64,000 bases of DNA from Solirubrobacter taibaiensis (GTDB taxonomy: Bacteria > Actinomycetota > Thermoleophilia > Solirubrobacterales > Solirubrobacteraceae): the NCBI GenBank assembly GCA_027587225.1, contig JAPDDQ010000012.1, positions 62,001 to 126,000 of the forward strand, given 5' to 3'. This document shows positions 17,960-26,114 of this stretch, piece by piece. Each line of letters begins with the position of its first letter. The stretch's first letter is position 1. The notes beneath the pieces were generated by a model. It did not search any database and was not told where the DNA came from. It worked only from the letters and a program-made list of their open reading frames with translations. The position numbers and the translations under genes are program-made.

Positions 17960-17984
17960 GGGTCTGCGGGTTTCCCGCAGACCC
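17960..17984. terminator. Perfect hairpin after ftsH
   Basis: GGGTCTGCGGG and CCCGCAGACCC form an 11-bp stem with a TTT loop, 11 bases past the ftsH stop and 30 bases before the next start. There is no T-tract, as is usual for high-GC actinobacteria. Confidence 0.75.
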
Positions 17985-18014
17985 CGTGGCCGAGCCGAAC
18001 CTAGGCTCGGCCCC

Positions 18015-19154
18015 ATGCCTTTGAATGTGCTCATTGCCGGCGGCGGCGTCGCCGGGCTCGAGGCCTGCTTCGCCCTGCGCGACCTCGCCGGCGATCGGGT
18101 TCACTGCACCGTGCTCACCCCCGAGCGCGAGTTCGTCTACCGCCCGATGGCGGTCGCGGAGCCGTTCGCCCGCGGCGTCGCACAGCACGTCGCGCTGGAG
18201 ACCATCGCGGCGGACGCCGGCGCCTCGTTGGTGTCCGGCGAACTGGCGCGCGTGGACGACGCCGCGCATGTGGCGATCACCACCGACGGCGCGGAACTGC
18301 CGTACGACGCGCTGATCGTCGCCGTCGGCGCGGGCAGCGAGCCCGCGTTCCCACGCGCGCTGACCTGGACGCCCGAGTCCGACGCCGAGGTGTTCGGCGG
18401 GCTGCTGCGCGACATCGAAGAGGGCTACACGAAGCAGGTGGCGTTCGTCGTGCCCGTCGGCGTGGCGTGGCCGCTGCCCGCGTACGAGCTCGCGCTGATG
18501 ACCGCCTGGCAGGCCGACAGCATGGGCCAGGGCGACGTCGAGGTGACGATCTACACGCCCGAGAGCGCGCCGCTGCAGGCGTTCGGTCTGGCGGCCGGAG
18601 CCGCCGTCCGCGAAGACCTGGAGGAGGCGGGCGTGCGCGTCGAGACCGACGCCGCCGTGCACGCGACCGAGCACGGCTTCGTCGTCGAGCCCGGCGGCCG
18701 TGCGCTCGCCGGCCGCGTCGTCGCGCTCCCGCGCGCCGTCGGGCCGGCCGTGGCCGGCCTGGCGAACGACGTCCGTGGCTTCATCCAGGTCGACGCGCAC
18801 GGCAAGGTCTTCGGCACCGCCAACGTCTGGGCCGCCGGCGATGCGATCGCCTTCCCGGTCAAGCAGGGCGGCCTCGCCGCGCAGCAGGCCGTCGCCGCGG
18901 CGCAGTCGATCGCCGCGCGCGCCGGCGCCGCCGTGCACCCCGAGCCGTTCAAGCCCGTGCTGCGTGGCGTGCTGCTGACCGGGCGCGGCCAGGCCTGGCT
19001 GCGGCGCGCGGACGAGGGCACCGAAGGCGAGGCCCAGCGCCGCGCGCTGTTCTGGCCGCCGACCAAGATCGCGGGGCGCTACCTCTCCCCCTATCTCGCC
19101 GGCGAACCCGTCACCGCGCCTCCCGGCCAGCTCGTCGATCTCGACCTGCGATGA
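18015..19154 (+). CDS. NAD(P)/FAD-dependent oxidoreductase, SQR/NDH-2 superfamily
   Basis: 379 residues. The N-terminal FAD dinucleotide fold is LIAGGGVAGLEACFALRDLA; LPYDALIVAVGAGSEP and NVWAAGDAIAFPVKQGGLAA are the usual second and third FAD contacts of the pyridine-nucleotide disulfide/sulfide:quinone reductase superfamily. The redox cysteines of sulfide:quinone reductases are not present (the only visible Cys are near 15 and 28), so sulfide oxidation is unlikely. Substrate and acceptor are unknown. A hairpin terminator separates it from ftsH, so it has its own promoter. Its stop overlaps an ATG in the frame of the DUF4287 gene (ATGA at 19151). Confidence 0.8.
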   Translation: MPLNVLIAGGGVAGLEACFALRDLAGDRVHCTVLTPEREFVYRPMAVAEPFARGVAQHVALETIAADAGASLVSGELARVDDAAHVAITTDGAELPYDALIVAVGAGSEPAFPRALTWTPESDAEVFGGLLRDIEEGYTKQVAFVVPVGVAWPLPAYELALMTAWQADSMGQGDVEVTIYTPESAPLQAFGLAAGAAVREDLEEAGVRVETDAAVHATEHGFVVEPGGRALAGRVVALPRAVGPAVAGLANDVRGFIQVDAHGKVFGTANVWAAGDAIAFPVKQGGLAAQQAVAAAQSIAARAGAAVHPEPFKPVLRGVLLTGRGQAWLRRADEGTEGEAQRRALFWPPTKIAGRYLSPYLAGEPVTAPPGQLVDLDLR

Positions 19155-19183
19155 GTTTCGGACCTGCCGTCCGTCTAGGCGGC

Positions 19184-19471
19184 ATGTCCTTTCAGAGCTA
19201 CCTCGACAACATCGAACTCAAGACCGGCAAGACGCCGCGCGAGTTCATCGCCCTCGCCGAAGCGAAGGGCTTCACCGACCCGGGCGTGAAGGCGACGCCG
19301 ATCCTGCAGTGGCTGAGCGACGACTTCGGCCTCGGTCGCGGCCACGGGATGGCGCTCGTGCACGTGTTCCGCAACGGTGCTCAGATCGGCGACAAGCACG
19401 TCAACAGCGGCGGCACCCACAGCGACCCGAGCAATCGGCTCGAACTCGATGGAGTCGCCGCGCGCCGATGA
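19184..19471 (+). CDS. DUF4287-family small protein
   Basis: 95 residues. MSFQSYLDNIELKTGKTPRE followed by a GVKATPILQWL...DFGLGRGHGMALVHV core matches the DUF4287 family. The C-terminus is extended beyond the usual stop by a polar tail. ATG at 19184 is chosen because family members begin MSFQxYL. An in-frame ATG at 19151 would overlap the upstream stop as ATGA and add MSFGPAVRLGG, so translational coupling remains possible. Function unknown. The following 209 bases up to 19681 show no convincing gene. Confidence 0.78.
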   Translation: MSFQSYLDNIELKTGKTPREFIALAEAKGFTDPGVKATPILQWLSDDFGLGRGHGMALVHVFRNGAQIGDKHVNSGGTHSDPSNRLELDGVAARR

Positions 19472-19680
19472 ATCCGGCGCGCGGGTACGGTCCAACGCCG
19501 CATGAGGCTTCGAGGACGGGGGTCTCGTCATCCCTGAGTCGACCGCGATCATCGAGTACGCGGCTCCGGCGCTCGTCACCCGCGCCGAGCAGGGTGAGGT
19601 CGGAAACGTGCGCTGAGCGGACCTTTCCTCGCGTCGGCGCTGATGGCTGGCTCACCGGCCCCCTCATTAGCCTGGAGGCC

Positions 19681-20454
19681 ATGCTCAAGAAGCTCAAGGC
19701 AGCGATGGGGGCCGGCGCGGCGACCGTCGACGCGGTTCTGGCGGTCGGCGCGGTGCGTCCCGGAGACAACGTGACCGGCGTGGTGCGGGTCGAAGGCGGG
19801 GACATCGACCAGGAGATCGAGCGCATCACGGTCGCGCTCGAGACGGTGGTCGAGGTCGAGTCCGGGGACAGCGAGTTCCGCTCGAACCAGACGTTCGGCA
19901 CCCAGGAGGTGACGGGCGCACTGACGGTCGGGCCGGGTGATGCGCTCGAGTTCCCGTTCTCGCTCCCGGTGCCGTGGGAGACGCCGCTCACGCACATCGG
20001 CGGGCAGGGGCTACGCGGGGTGACGATGGGCGTCCGGACGGAGCTGGCGGTCGCGCGCGGCATCGACCGCGGTGACCTGGACCCCGTGCAGGTGCACGCG
20101 CTGGCCGGGCAGCAGGCGTTGATCGAGGCGCTCGAGGCGCTCGGGTTCGGCTTCAAGGGCGCGGACGTCGAGCAGGGCCAGCTGCCCGGCGGCAGCTCAC
20201 TCCCGTTCTTCCAGGAGATCGAGTTCCACGCGGGCGGTCAGTACCGCGGGCGCTTCAACGAGCTGGAGGTCACGTTCGTCGGCGGTCCGCAGGAGACGCG
20301 CGTGATCTTCGAGGCGGATATGCGCGGCGGCTGGCTCAGCGAGGGCCGCGACACGGTCCAGTGGTTCACGATCCCGACGGCGGGCGGCCGCGACATCCAC
20401 GCCATCGTCGAGCAGCAGCTACACGCGCTGGGGACGCGGCGCGGCTGGTTCTAG
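19681..20454 (+). CDS. Spo0M-like arrestin-fold protein
   Basis: 257 residues beginning MLKKLKAAMGAGAATVDAVL. The pattern VRPGDNVTGVVRVEGGDIDQEIERITVAL, PFSLPVPWETPLT, and VRTELAVARGIDRGDLDPVQV is that of the SpoOM (Spo0M) family, arrestin-like beta-sandwich proteins first named for sporulation control in Bacillus but widespread in non-sporulating actinobacteria. No catalytic site is expected. It is likely a cytoplasmic scaffold. It ends in the convergent terminator at 20467-20491. Confidence 0.88.
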   Translation: MLKKLKAAMGAGAATVDAVLAVGAVRPGDNVTGVVRVEGGDIDQEIERITVALETVVEVESGDSEFRSNQTFGTQEVTGALTVGPGDALEFPFSLPVPWETPLTHIGGQGLRGVTMGVRTELAVARGIDRGDLDPVQVHALAGQQALIEALEALGFGFKGADVEQGQLPGGSSLPFFQEIEFHAGGQYRGRFNELEVTFVGGPQETRVIFEADMRGGWLSEGRDTVQWFTIPTAGGRDIHAIVEQQLHALGTRRGWF

Positions 20455-20466
20455 CCCGCGAAACGG

Positions 20467-20491
20467 GCCGGCCTCCGCGAGGGAGGCCGGC
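20467..20491. terminator. Bidirectional hairpin between convergent genes
   Basis: GCCGGCCTCC and GGAGGCCGGC pair perfectly (10 bp) around a GCGAG loop, between the stop codons of the Spo0M gene (plus) and the small gene at 20501 (minus). Confidence 0.8.
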
Positions 20492-20500
20492 TCCAGCCAA

Positions 20501-20758
20501 CTAAGCGGTCTGGAAGGCGATGAACTCGTTGTTGTCGTCGACGGTGCCCGGGGTCCAGGTGCCGCCCTCGACCTTGGCGATGCCGGCGCCCTCCTGCAGG
20601 CTCGTGGCGAGGCGGACGGCCTCGGCCAGGGCGACGCCCTTGCCGCTGTAGACCTGGGCGCCATTGCGCAGCACAACGTACTTGTCGCCATCGTCCTTGA
20701 TGGTCTCGACACCGACGTTGCGGTTCGCCATCTTGGCGTTCTTCTTCTTCTCAGCCAT
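20501..20758 (-). CDS. Small hypothetical protein
   Basis: 85 residues, starting MAEKKKNAKMANRNVG. The basic N-terminus is followed by a compact alpha/beta pattern (GDKYVVLRNGAQVYSGKGVA, then LAEAVRLATSLQEGAGI). It resembles small DUF2188-like proteins in having a YVVxRNG strand followed by a helix, but I cannot assign the family. It lies 13 bases downstream of the LLM/BBE fusion gene on the same strand and may be co-transcribed. It ends at a clear terminator and its codon use is normal for the region, which support it as a real gene. Confidence 0.66.
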   Translation of the reverse strand: MAEKKKNAKMANRNVGVETIKDDGDKYVVLRNGAQVYSGKGVALAEAVRLATSLQEGAGIAKVEGGTWTPGTVDDNNEFIAFQTA

Positions 20759-20771
20759 GCCAGTCTCCGAA

Positions 20772-22985
20772 CTACGAGGTCGCGATCGGAGAAATTTTAG
20801 ACGGCGCGGGTTCGATGGCGAAGTTCTGGCGGAAGACGTTGTCCGGGTCGTACTTCGCTTTGAGCTCGCGCAACCGCGTCAGCGTGGGTTCCGGGAAGGC
20901 GTCGAGCAGCCGCTCCGGCCGAGGATCGGTGTCGAAACTCAGGTACAGGCCGCTCATGTGCGGATACAGATGCTCGTCCCAGACCGGGTTCAGCCGCTCG
21001 ATCGTGCTGCGGCCGACCGCGTTGACGCTGAAGTTCTGCGTCCGGTGTGCGTAGGCCGTGGCGTCAGCGGGGACGTCGTTGACGGCGCCGCCGACCGCGC
21101 GGATCTGAATCCACGACGATTCGCCGGTCGCCAGGAAGTCCTCGAAGGCGTGGGCGGTCGGCTCGTAGATGTGGGTGAGCAGGCCGGCGCGGACCGCGGT
21201 CGGCGAGCCACCCATGTGGATGCCGCCGTGCGGCGCGACGATCGCGGGATACGGGACGAGCTGCGCCTGCTGGTCGAGCACCGGGCCGATGTCCAGCAGC
21301 GGCGTCAGCGCGTTGATCGCGGCGTCCGTGTCCTCCCCGGCGTAGACGGAGTACAGCTGCACGATCGGGCCGCCCTGCTGCGTGACCAGGTTCAGGAAGC
21401 TCGTCAGCTCGCGCGGCGCGCTCTCGACCCGGTCGCCCCAGCGGCTCAGCACCTGCGCGGTGTTGCGCGCGTCGAAGGCCATGCTCGAGAAGACGACGTT
21501 GCCGACCGGGTAGGCGTCGAGCTCGAACTCGGTGACGACGCCGAAGTTCGCGCCCGCGCCGCGCAGCGCCCACAGCAGGTCCGCGTCGGCCTGCACGATG
21601 CTGCCGTCCGCGAGCACGACCTGCGCGCCCGTGATGTGGTCGATCGTCAGCCCGTGCCTGCGGGACATGAAGCCGACGCCGCCCGCGGTCGCGAGCCCAC
21701 CGACGCCGACGTCGCCGTAGTCGCCCGAGCTCATCCCGAGCCCGTGCCGGCCGAGCTCTTGTGCGACGTGACCCCAGCGCGCGCCCGGCCCGAGCCGCGC
21801 CGCGTTGCCGTCCACGCTGATGCCGTTGAGCTTGCCGAGGTCGATCACGATGCCGCCGTCGAGCGTCGAGCGGCCGCTGATGCCGTGCCCGCCGCTGCGC
21901 ACGGCCAGCGGGACGTCCTGCTCACGCGCGTAGATCAGCGCCTTTGACACTTCCTCGGCGTTTTCGGGCTGCAGCACCAGGCCCGGCGAGCCCTTGCGCA
22001 TGTAGGTGGAGCGGACCTTGCCGTACGCCCGGTCCCCCGGCTCGACGGCCGCGACCGGCGCGGCGTCGTAGTCGATCCCCGGCATCCGCTGCGCGCGGAC
22101 GACGGGGCTACGACCAAAAGGGCCGGTGGCCGTCCCGCGCTGCGTGCGCTCCGTCGCCACCGCCTCCCGTACCGCCGGCGCGACGTCCGCGCCGAAGCGC
22201 TCGATCGCGTACGGGTCATCGCTCGCGAGGATGAACGTGGCGAAGCCGTGCTCCAGCGCCAGCGCGACCAGCTCGTCGACGTCGCTCGTGGTGACGTTGA
22301 GCATGCGCCGGATCTCGCGCGGGTCGCGGCCTGCCTGCTCCGCCGCCGCGTCGATGCGCGCGTTCGCGGGCGCGTAGTCGCCCGGCTGCATGTAGGCCTG
22401 CGACGGCAGCCAGCCGTCGGCCTTCTCGCCCGTGAGCCGCAGCATCCGCGGCTTGTAGGCGCCGAGGTGGATCGGGATCTCGTGCGCCGGCTCCGGGCCG
22501 CGCTTGGCGCCCTTGACGGTGTAGTGCTCGCCTTCGACGCGCACCCCGCGGCGCGTGGTGACGTCCCACATCTGGCGGATGATGTCGATCGCTTCCGAGA
22601 GCGCCGTGACCGACTCGCCCGGGGTGCGGCGCGGACCGCCCATGGCGACGATCGGGTCCCAGAACCCGCCCGCGCCGAGGCCGAGCTCGAACCGCCCGTG
22701 GCTCAGCAGGTCCAGGCTCGCGGCGGAGCGGGCCACCACGGCCGGCGGGCGCAGCGGCAGGTTCAGCACGTTCGGGGAGATGCGCAGGGTCTCCGTGTTG
22801 GCGGCGACCCACGTCATCAGCGTCCACGTGTCCAGGAACGCGTTCTGGTACGGGTGGTCCTGGAAGGTGGCGAGCTCGAGCCCCGCGCGCTCGGTCAGCT
22901 GCGCGAGCGCGACGACGCTCTCGGGGTTGGCGGCCTGCGGCGTGAGAAAGGTGCCGAAGACCAGTTCGTGTCCATAGTCGGCCAT
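20772..22985 (-). CDS. Two-enzyme fusion: LLM-class flavin/F420 oxidoreductase + BBE-type FAD oxidase
   Basis: 737 residues from ATG at 22985. Residues 1-290 are a luciferase-like (LLM) TIM-barrel oxidoreductase (ELATFQDHPYQNAFLDTWTL; RFELGLGAGGFWDPIVAMGG; WLPSQAYMQPGDY). After a linker, residues 325-737 form a berberine-bridge/PCMH FAD oxidase: RSGGHGISGRSTLDGGIVID supplies the histidine for covalent FAD, and a C-terminal KYDPDNVFRQNFAI is the BBE signature. The cysteine of the second covalent bond (usually in a GTC-x-x-VGVGG context) is replaced, reading SSGDYGDVGVGG, so mono-covalent FAD is expected. ATG lies two bases after the HxlR stop, so the genes are translationally coupled. The domain pair suggests two-step oxidation of one substrate (inference). 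Confidence 0.86.
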   Translation of the reverse strand: MADYGHELVFGTFLTPQAANPESVVALAQLTERAGLELATFQDHPYQNAFLDTWTLMTWVAANTETLRISPNVLNLPLRPPAVVARSAASLDLLSHGRFELGLGAGGFWDPIVAMGGPRRTPGESVTALSEAIDIIRQMWDVTTRRGVRVEGEHYTVKGAKRGPEPAHEIPIHLGAYKPRMLRLTGEKADGWLPSQAYMQPGDYAPANARIDAAAEQAGRDPREIRRMLNVTTSDVDELVALALEHGFATFILASDDPYAIERFGADVAPAVREAVATERTQRGTATGPFGRSPVVRAQRMPGIDYDAAPVAAVEPGDRAYGKVRSTYMRKGSPGLVLQPENAEEVSKALIYAREQDVPLAVRSGGHGISGRSTLDGGIVIDLGKLNGISVDGNAARLGPGARWGHVAQELGRHGLGMSSGDYGDVGVGGLATAGGVGFMSRRHGLTIDHITGAQVVLADGSIVQADADLLWALRGAGANFGVVTEFELDAYPVGNVVFSSMAFDARNTAQVLSRWGDRVESAPRELTSFLNLVTQQGGPIVQLYSVYAGEDTDAAINALTPLLDIGPVLDQQAQLVPYPAIVAPHGGIHMGGSPTAVRAGLLTHIYEPTAHAFEDFLATGESSWIQIRAVGGAVNDVPADATAYAHRTQNFSVNAVGRSTIERLNPVWDEHLYPHMSGLYLSFDTDPRPERLLDAFPEPTLTRLRELKAKYDPDNVFRQNFAIEPAPSKISPIATS

Positions 22986-22987
22986 GG

Positions 22988-23317
22988 CTAAAGGTGCTCC
23001 TGGGCCCAAGTCGAGATCTGTTCGAACGCCGGCATCAGCGCGGCGCCGCGCTCTGAGAGCGCGTAGGTGACCGAGATGGGCGGGCCTTCGACGACGGTGC
23101 GGGTCACGAGGCCAGCCTGCGTCAACTCGGTGAGGCGATCGGACAGCACGGAGTCGGAGATCCCGCCGACCGTTCGCGACAGCTCCCGGAACCCGGTGGG
23201 GCCACCGGCTCCGAGCGTGCCGAGGACGACGGCGCTCCAGCGCTTGCCGAGCAGGCCGAACGCCTTGCTGAGCGCCGACTCGGCGCTGAGGCACTGATGC
23301 TGGGTGAGCTGCTTCAC
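22988..23317 (-). CDS. HxlR-family transcriptional regulator
   Basis: 109 residues with the HxlR winged-helix pattern: CLSAESALSKAFGLLGKRWS, FRELSRTVGGISDSVLSDRL, LTQAGLVTRTVVEGPPISVTY, and LSERGAALMPAFEQISTWA. GTG at 23317 (MKQLTQHQCLS) is preferred because family members begin a few residues before the first Cys and because a large inverted repeat occupies 23327-23357; the longer frame to 23359 would run through it. Such regulators often sense electrophiles or redox stress and repress a neighbouring flavoenzyme. The coupled gene downstream is the LLM/BBE fusion, its likely target together with the divergent hydrolase at 23396. Confidence 0.88.
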   Translation of the reverse strand: MKQLTQHQCLSAESALSKAFGLLGKRWSAVVLGTLGAGGPTGFRELSRTVGGISDSVLSDRLTELTQAGLVTRTVVEGPPISVTYALSERGAALMPAFEQISTWAQEHL

Positions 23318-23326
23318 GCGCAAAAT

Positions 23327-23357
23327 GTTAGCGACTTCGAAAATCGAAGCCGCTAGC
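23327..23357. promoter_or_regulatory. Candidate HxlR operator (large inverted repeat)
   Basis: GTTAGCGACTTCGA and TCGAAGCCGCTAGC form 14-base arms, 12 of 14 complementary, with a 3-base AAA spacer. The site lies in the 78-base gap between the hxlR start (23317) and the divergent hydrolase start (23396), the expected position for autoregulation and control of both genes. Confidence 0.68.
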
Positions 23358-23395
23358 ACCGATGAGTTCGACGACCGGCGTCCGTCCTAGCCCGT

Positions 23396-24037
23396 GTGAG
23401 CACCTTTGTCTTGCTTCCTGGAGCGGGCGGCGCCGCCTGGTACTGGCACCGTGTCGTCCCGCTGCTGACCGCCGCCGGGCACACCGCGATCGCCGTCGAT
23501 CTCCCCGGCGCCAACCCCACCGCCGGCTTACGCGACTACGAGCGCATCGTCGCCCTGGCCGCGGTCGGCGCCGAGCGCATCACGCTCGTCGCGCAGTCGA
23601 TGGGCGCGTTCACGGCGCTCGGCGTCTGCGAGCGGCTGCCGGTCGAGCGCCTCGTCCTGCTCAACGCGATGGTCCCCGCGCCGGGTGAGACCCCCGGCGA
23701 GTGGTGGGCCAACACCGGCTACGAGTTCCCGGACGACTTCGACGAGGAGACCTACTTCCTCCACGACGTCCCGCCGGAGATCGCCGCCGCCGGCGCTGCG
23801 CACGTGCGGCCGGAAGCCGACGTCGCGTTCGCCCAGCCGTGCGCGTTCGAGCGCTGGCCGGACGTGCCGACGGTGGTGCTCGCGAGCCGTGCCGACCGCT
23901 TCTTCCCTTTCGACTTCCAGGCGCGGGTCGCGCATGAGCGCCTGGGCCTCGACGTCGTGCCCGTCCCGGGTGGGCATCTCGCCGCGCTCAGCCGGCCGGA
24001 GGCGATCGCCGCCGCGGCGGACGGGATTCCCGTATGA
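23396..24037 (+). CDS. Alpha/beta hydrolase
   Basis: 213 residues from GTG at 23396. Oxyanion-region motif FVLLPGAGGAAWYWHRVVP, nucleophile elbow AQSMGAF (Ser near 66), acid in SRADRFFPF and His in PGGHLAAL complete a triad. Short length and the salicylate-esterase-like pattern (methylesterase/HNL family) suggest a small ester or amide substrate. It is divergent from the HxlR regulator and shares its candidate operator, and its last codons overlap the next start (ATGA). Confidence 0.85.
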   Translation: MSTFVLLPGAGGAAWYWHRVVPLLTAAGHTAIAVDLPGANPTAGLRDYERIVALAAVGAERITLVAQSMGAFTALGVCERLPVERLVLLNAMVPAPGETPGEWWANTGYEFPDDFDEETYFLHDVPPEIAAAGAAHVRPEADVAFAQPCAFERWPDVPTVVLASRADRFFPFDFQARVAHERLGLDVVPVPGGHLAALSRPEAIAAAADGIPV

Positions 24038-24219
24038 GCCCTGACACCCCGATCGACGATCCGTCGGTGAAGATCGCGCAGCCGTTCGTGCGCGCGTTGC
24101 AAGCCGCGGGCATCACCACGCTCGGGGCCGCGTGGGCGAGGAGCGACGCAGAACTCCTCGTCTTACACGGCGTGGGCAAGAAGGGCATCCGGATGCTGCG
24201 GGAGCTGCAATCCGGGTAG
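24034..24219 (+). CDS. Small helix-hairpin-helix protein
   Basis: 61 residues. The ATG overlaps the hydrolase stop (ATGA). IAQPFVRALQAAGITTLGAA followed by ELLVLHGVGKKGIRMLRELQ is a compact helix-hairpin-helix with the GVGKKG turn, as in RNA polymerase alpha-CTD-like and small DNA-binding proteins common in actinobacteria. Probably binds nucleic acid without sequence specificity, or acts as a minor regulator; unproven. Confidence 0.75.
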   Translation: MSPDTPIDDPSVKIAQPFVRALQAAGITTLGAAWARSDAELLVLHGVGKKGIRMLRELQSG

Positions 24220-24291
24220 TCGGCCCGCGAGCGTAAGGTCGGTGAGATCGTGCTCTTCCACCCGCCCGAGGGGCGGAGTGCGCACCGTGCG

Positions 24292-25254
24292 TCAGCAGCG
24301 CTGGGGCCGCGTCACTTCGGGCGCCAAGCAGTACCGCACCGTGCTCGGAACGTCGAGGCGCTTGACCGGGAACCGGATCATGCGGCCGACCATGTTGGGA
24401 TAGGTGACGAGGACGTCGATCGTCACCTTCGGCCGTACGCCGCGCTTGAAGAACTGCTTGAGGTTGGCCTCGCCCTTGGCGTCGACCGTCGCCATGCGTT
24501 GCTCGAACGCGCACCGGCGTCCGCTGCAGCGGACCTCAACGCGTGCCCCCTCGGGCGCGTCGACGACGCGCATGCGGCGCACCCGCAGGCGCCGGCCGGA
24601 TTCGACCCATTTGAACTTGACCGTGGCCAGTACTCGACCCGGGGCGTCCTTGCCGTCGCAATCCTCGTCGATGCCGTTGCCGGCGGTCTCCTTCGCGCCC
24701 GGATAGACGGTGTCGTTCTGGTCCGAGCAGTCGGACGGTGGAACGAATCCGTCACCGTCCGCGTCCGTCGGCGCGGGCGCCGGTTGCGTCCCGGGGGTCG
24801 GCGTCGGCGTCGGCGTTGCGGTCGCCACCGGGCGGGGGATGACATGCGACGGCTCGCACGCGTCTACCGCGCCGTTGTCCGGGTTGAACCGGCAGAAGTC
24901 GTAGCGCAGGTGGGACACCTGAGCCGGCGCGATATCTACCCGTTGGTCGATCGGGAAGTCCCTGAAGTCGCCCTCCTCGACCGCATACGACCTCACCGGA
25001 TCGGGTCGCCCGACCATGTAGACCGACACCGTCAGCCGGACGTCCCGCCGGTCGACGATCGTGTCCCGGATGTGGCCGCGCGGGAAGGCCTGCGTGAAGG
25101 GCAGCAGCGCGCCGCTCGGCTCGGCGAACGGGCTGTCGTCGATGTAGCCGTAGCCCCACGACGGCTTGAACTCGTACGCCTGCGCCACACCGCCGGCGCC
25201 CAGCGCCGCGATCCCCAGGACGGTTGCGATGGTCACCCGCCTCACGCCGCTCAC
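24292..25254 (-). CDS. Exported MopE-like putative metal-binding protein
   Basis: 320 residues from GTG at 25254, chosen for the GGGAGG ribosome-binding site just upstream and the resulting signal peptide (VRRVTIATVLGIAALGAGGV, cleavage near AQA-YEF); GTG at 25299 is an alternative. Residues 165-215 contain a Pro/Thr-rich linker and an Asp/Cys-rich motif (DADGDGFVPPSDCSDQNDT, GNGIDEDCDGKD), matching the MopE-type putative metal-binding domain of exported copper/metal proteins. The C-terminal region is a basic beta domain with two Cys in RCSGRRCAFEQ. It follows the encapsulin shell gene on the same strand (5-50 bases depending on the start used), so a link with iron or copper handling is plausible. 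Confidence 0.75.
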   Translation of the reverse strand: MSGVRRVTIATVLGIAALGAGGVAQAYEFKPSWGYGYIDDSPFAEPSGALLPFTQAFPRGHIRDTIVDRRDVRLTVSVYMVGRPDPVRSYAVEEGDFRDFPIDQRVDIAPAQVSHLRYDFCRFNPDNGAVDACEPSHVIPRPVATATPTPTPTPGTQPAPAPTDADGDGFVPPSDCSDQNDTVYPGAKETAGNGIDEDCDGKDAPGRVLATVKFKWVESGRRLRVRRMRVVDAPEGARVEVRCSGRRCAFEQRMATVDAKGEANLKQFFKRGVRPKVTIDVLVTYPNMVGRMIRFPVKRLDVPSTVRYCLAPEVTRPQRC

Positions 25255-25304
25255 GAGCCTCCCAGAACCCGGGTAGCCCGTCGGTGCGGCTAGCTTCACC
25301 TTCT

Positions 25305-26114
25305 TCAGCTGGGCGGGGTCAAGGCGCAGGCCGCTTCCGGCGTCGCGACGCGGAAGCTAAAGCTCTCCTCGAGGTAGAGGGATACGGTCTCGGCGTCGTG
25401 GTGGCTGTACCCGATCGACAGGTCCTGGCCGGATTCGAACAGGAAGTCGCCGCCGCGCAGTGAGACCACCACCGCGCCCTGCACGCCCGGCGCCCACACG
25501 ATCGGCCCGTCCTGCAGGATCTTGCGCAGGTGGTCGAAGAGCGGGTAGCCACCGTGCTCGGTGCTCTGCACGACGCCCGTGTACTGCTCCGGCGCGAGCG
25601 CCAGCGCGTACGGGCCCCTGATGCCGTTGCGCAGGAGCGTCTCCACCGCCTCGGCGACATGGCCGGTGTAGGCGTTGAAGTCGCCGGAGAGCGCGATCGC
25701 TTCGTGCGTGCACGACTCCGCGATCCCGCGGAAACCGGCTGACTCCCAGCCGTGGAACACCGCGCGGTTCTCGGCGCGCGCCATCCGCCGCGCCGCGATC
25801 TCCAGCGGCTCGAGGTCGATGTCGTCGGCGCCGCGTTCCAGGTCCGCCAGCTCGGAGCGGGAGAGCGCGAACTCCACGCGCATCTCGACGAGCGGGAGCA
25901 CCCGCCGCCGGGCGCTGGTGAGGCCTTCCCCGTCGTCCAGCAGCGGATCGATCCGGCCGAGGTTCGTCGCGCTGTAGTCCCACCCGAGCGGACCCGAGAA
26001 GTCCACGACCTTGCGCGCCGCCAAGCCCGGCTCCAGCCGCGACCGCGCCTCCTCGTCCAGCTCGGCCCAGCCCTCTTCGGTGATCGGCGCGCGCTCGCGC
26101 AGCAGATGGTTCAC
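25305..26114 (-). CDS. Family 1 encapsulin shell protein
   Basis: 269 residues of HK97-fold shell protein. Hallmarks are MNHLLRERAPITEEGWAELD, the LARKVVDFSGPLGWDYSATN-like stretch (ARKVVDFSGPLGWDYSATN), LVEMRVEFALSRSELADLER and GIRGPYALALAPEQY near residue 160, with a C-terminal SYSHHD/LYLEESFSFRV strand. It assembles into a hollow nanocompartment that packages the EncFtn protein encoded just upstream. GTG at 26114 overlaps the cargo stop (GTGA), giving translational coupling. Length fits the family (260-290). The call is confident; shell T-number cannot be read from sequence. Confidence 0.95.
   Translation of the reverse strand: MNHLLRERAPITEEGWAELDEEARSRLEPGLAARKVVDFSGPLGWDYSATNLGRIDPLLDDGEGLTSARRRVLPLVEMRVEFALSRSELADLERGADDIDLEPLEIAARRMARAENRAVFHGWESAGFRGIAESCTHEAIALSGDFNAYTGHVAEAVETLLRNGIRGPYALALAPEQYTGVVQSTEHGGYPLFDHLRKILQDGPIVWAPGVQGAVVVSLRGGDFLFESGQDLSIGYSHHDAETVSLYLEESFSFRVATPEAACALTPPS

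Noticed and set aside
16278..18938. 886-residue open frame antisense to ftsH and the flavoprotein gene
   Set aside because: Composition follows the complement of a high-GC coding strand (Asp/Arg/Gly/Val-rich), with no family match; the sense genes are clear.
23318..23359. Longer HxlR start at 23359
   Set aside because: It would translate the operator palindrome and add residues without family similarity.
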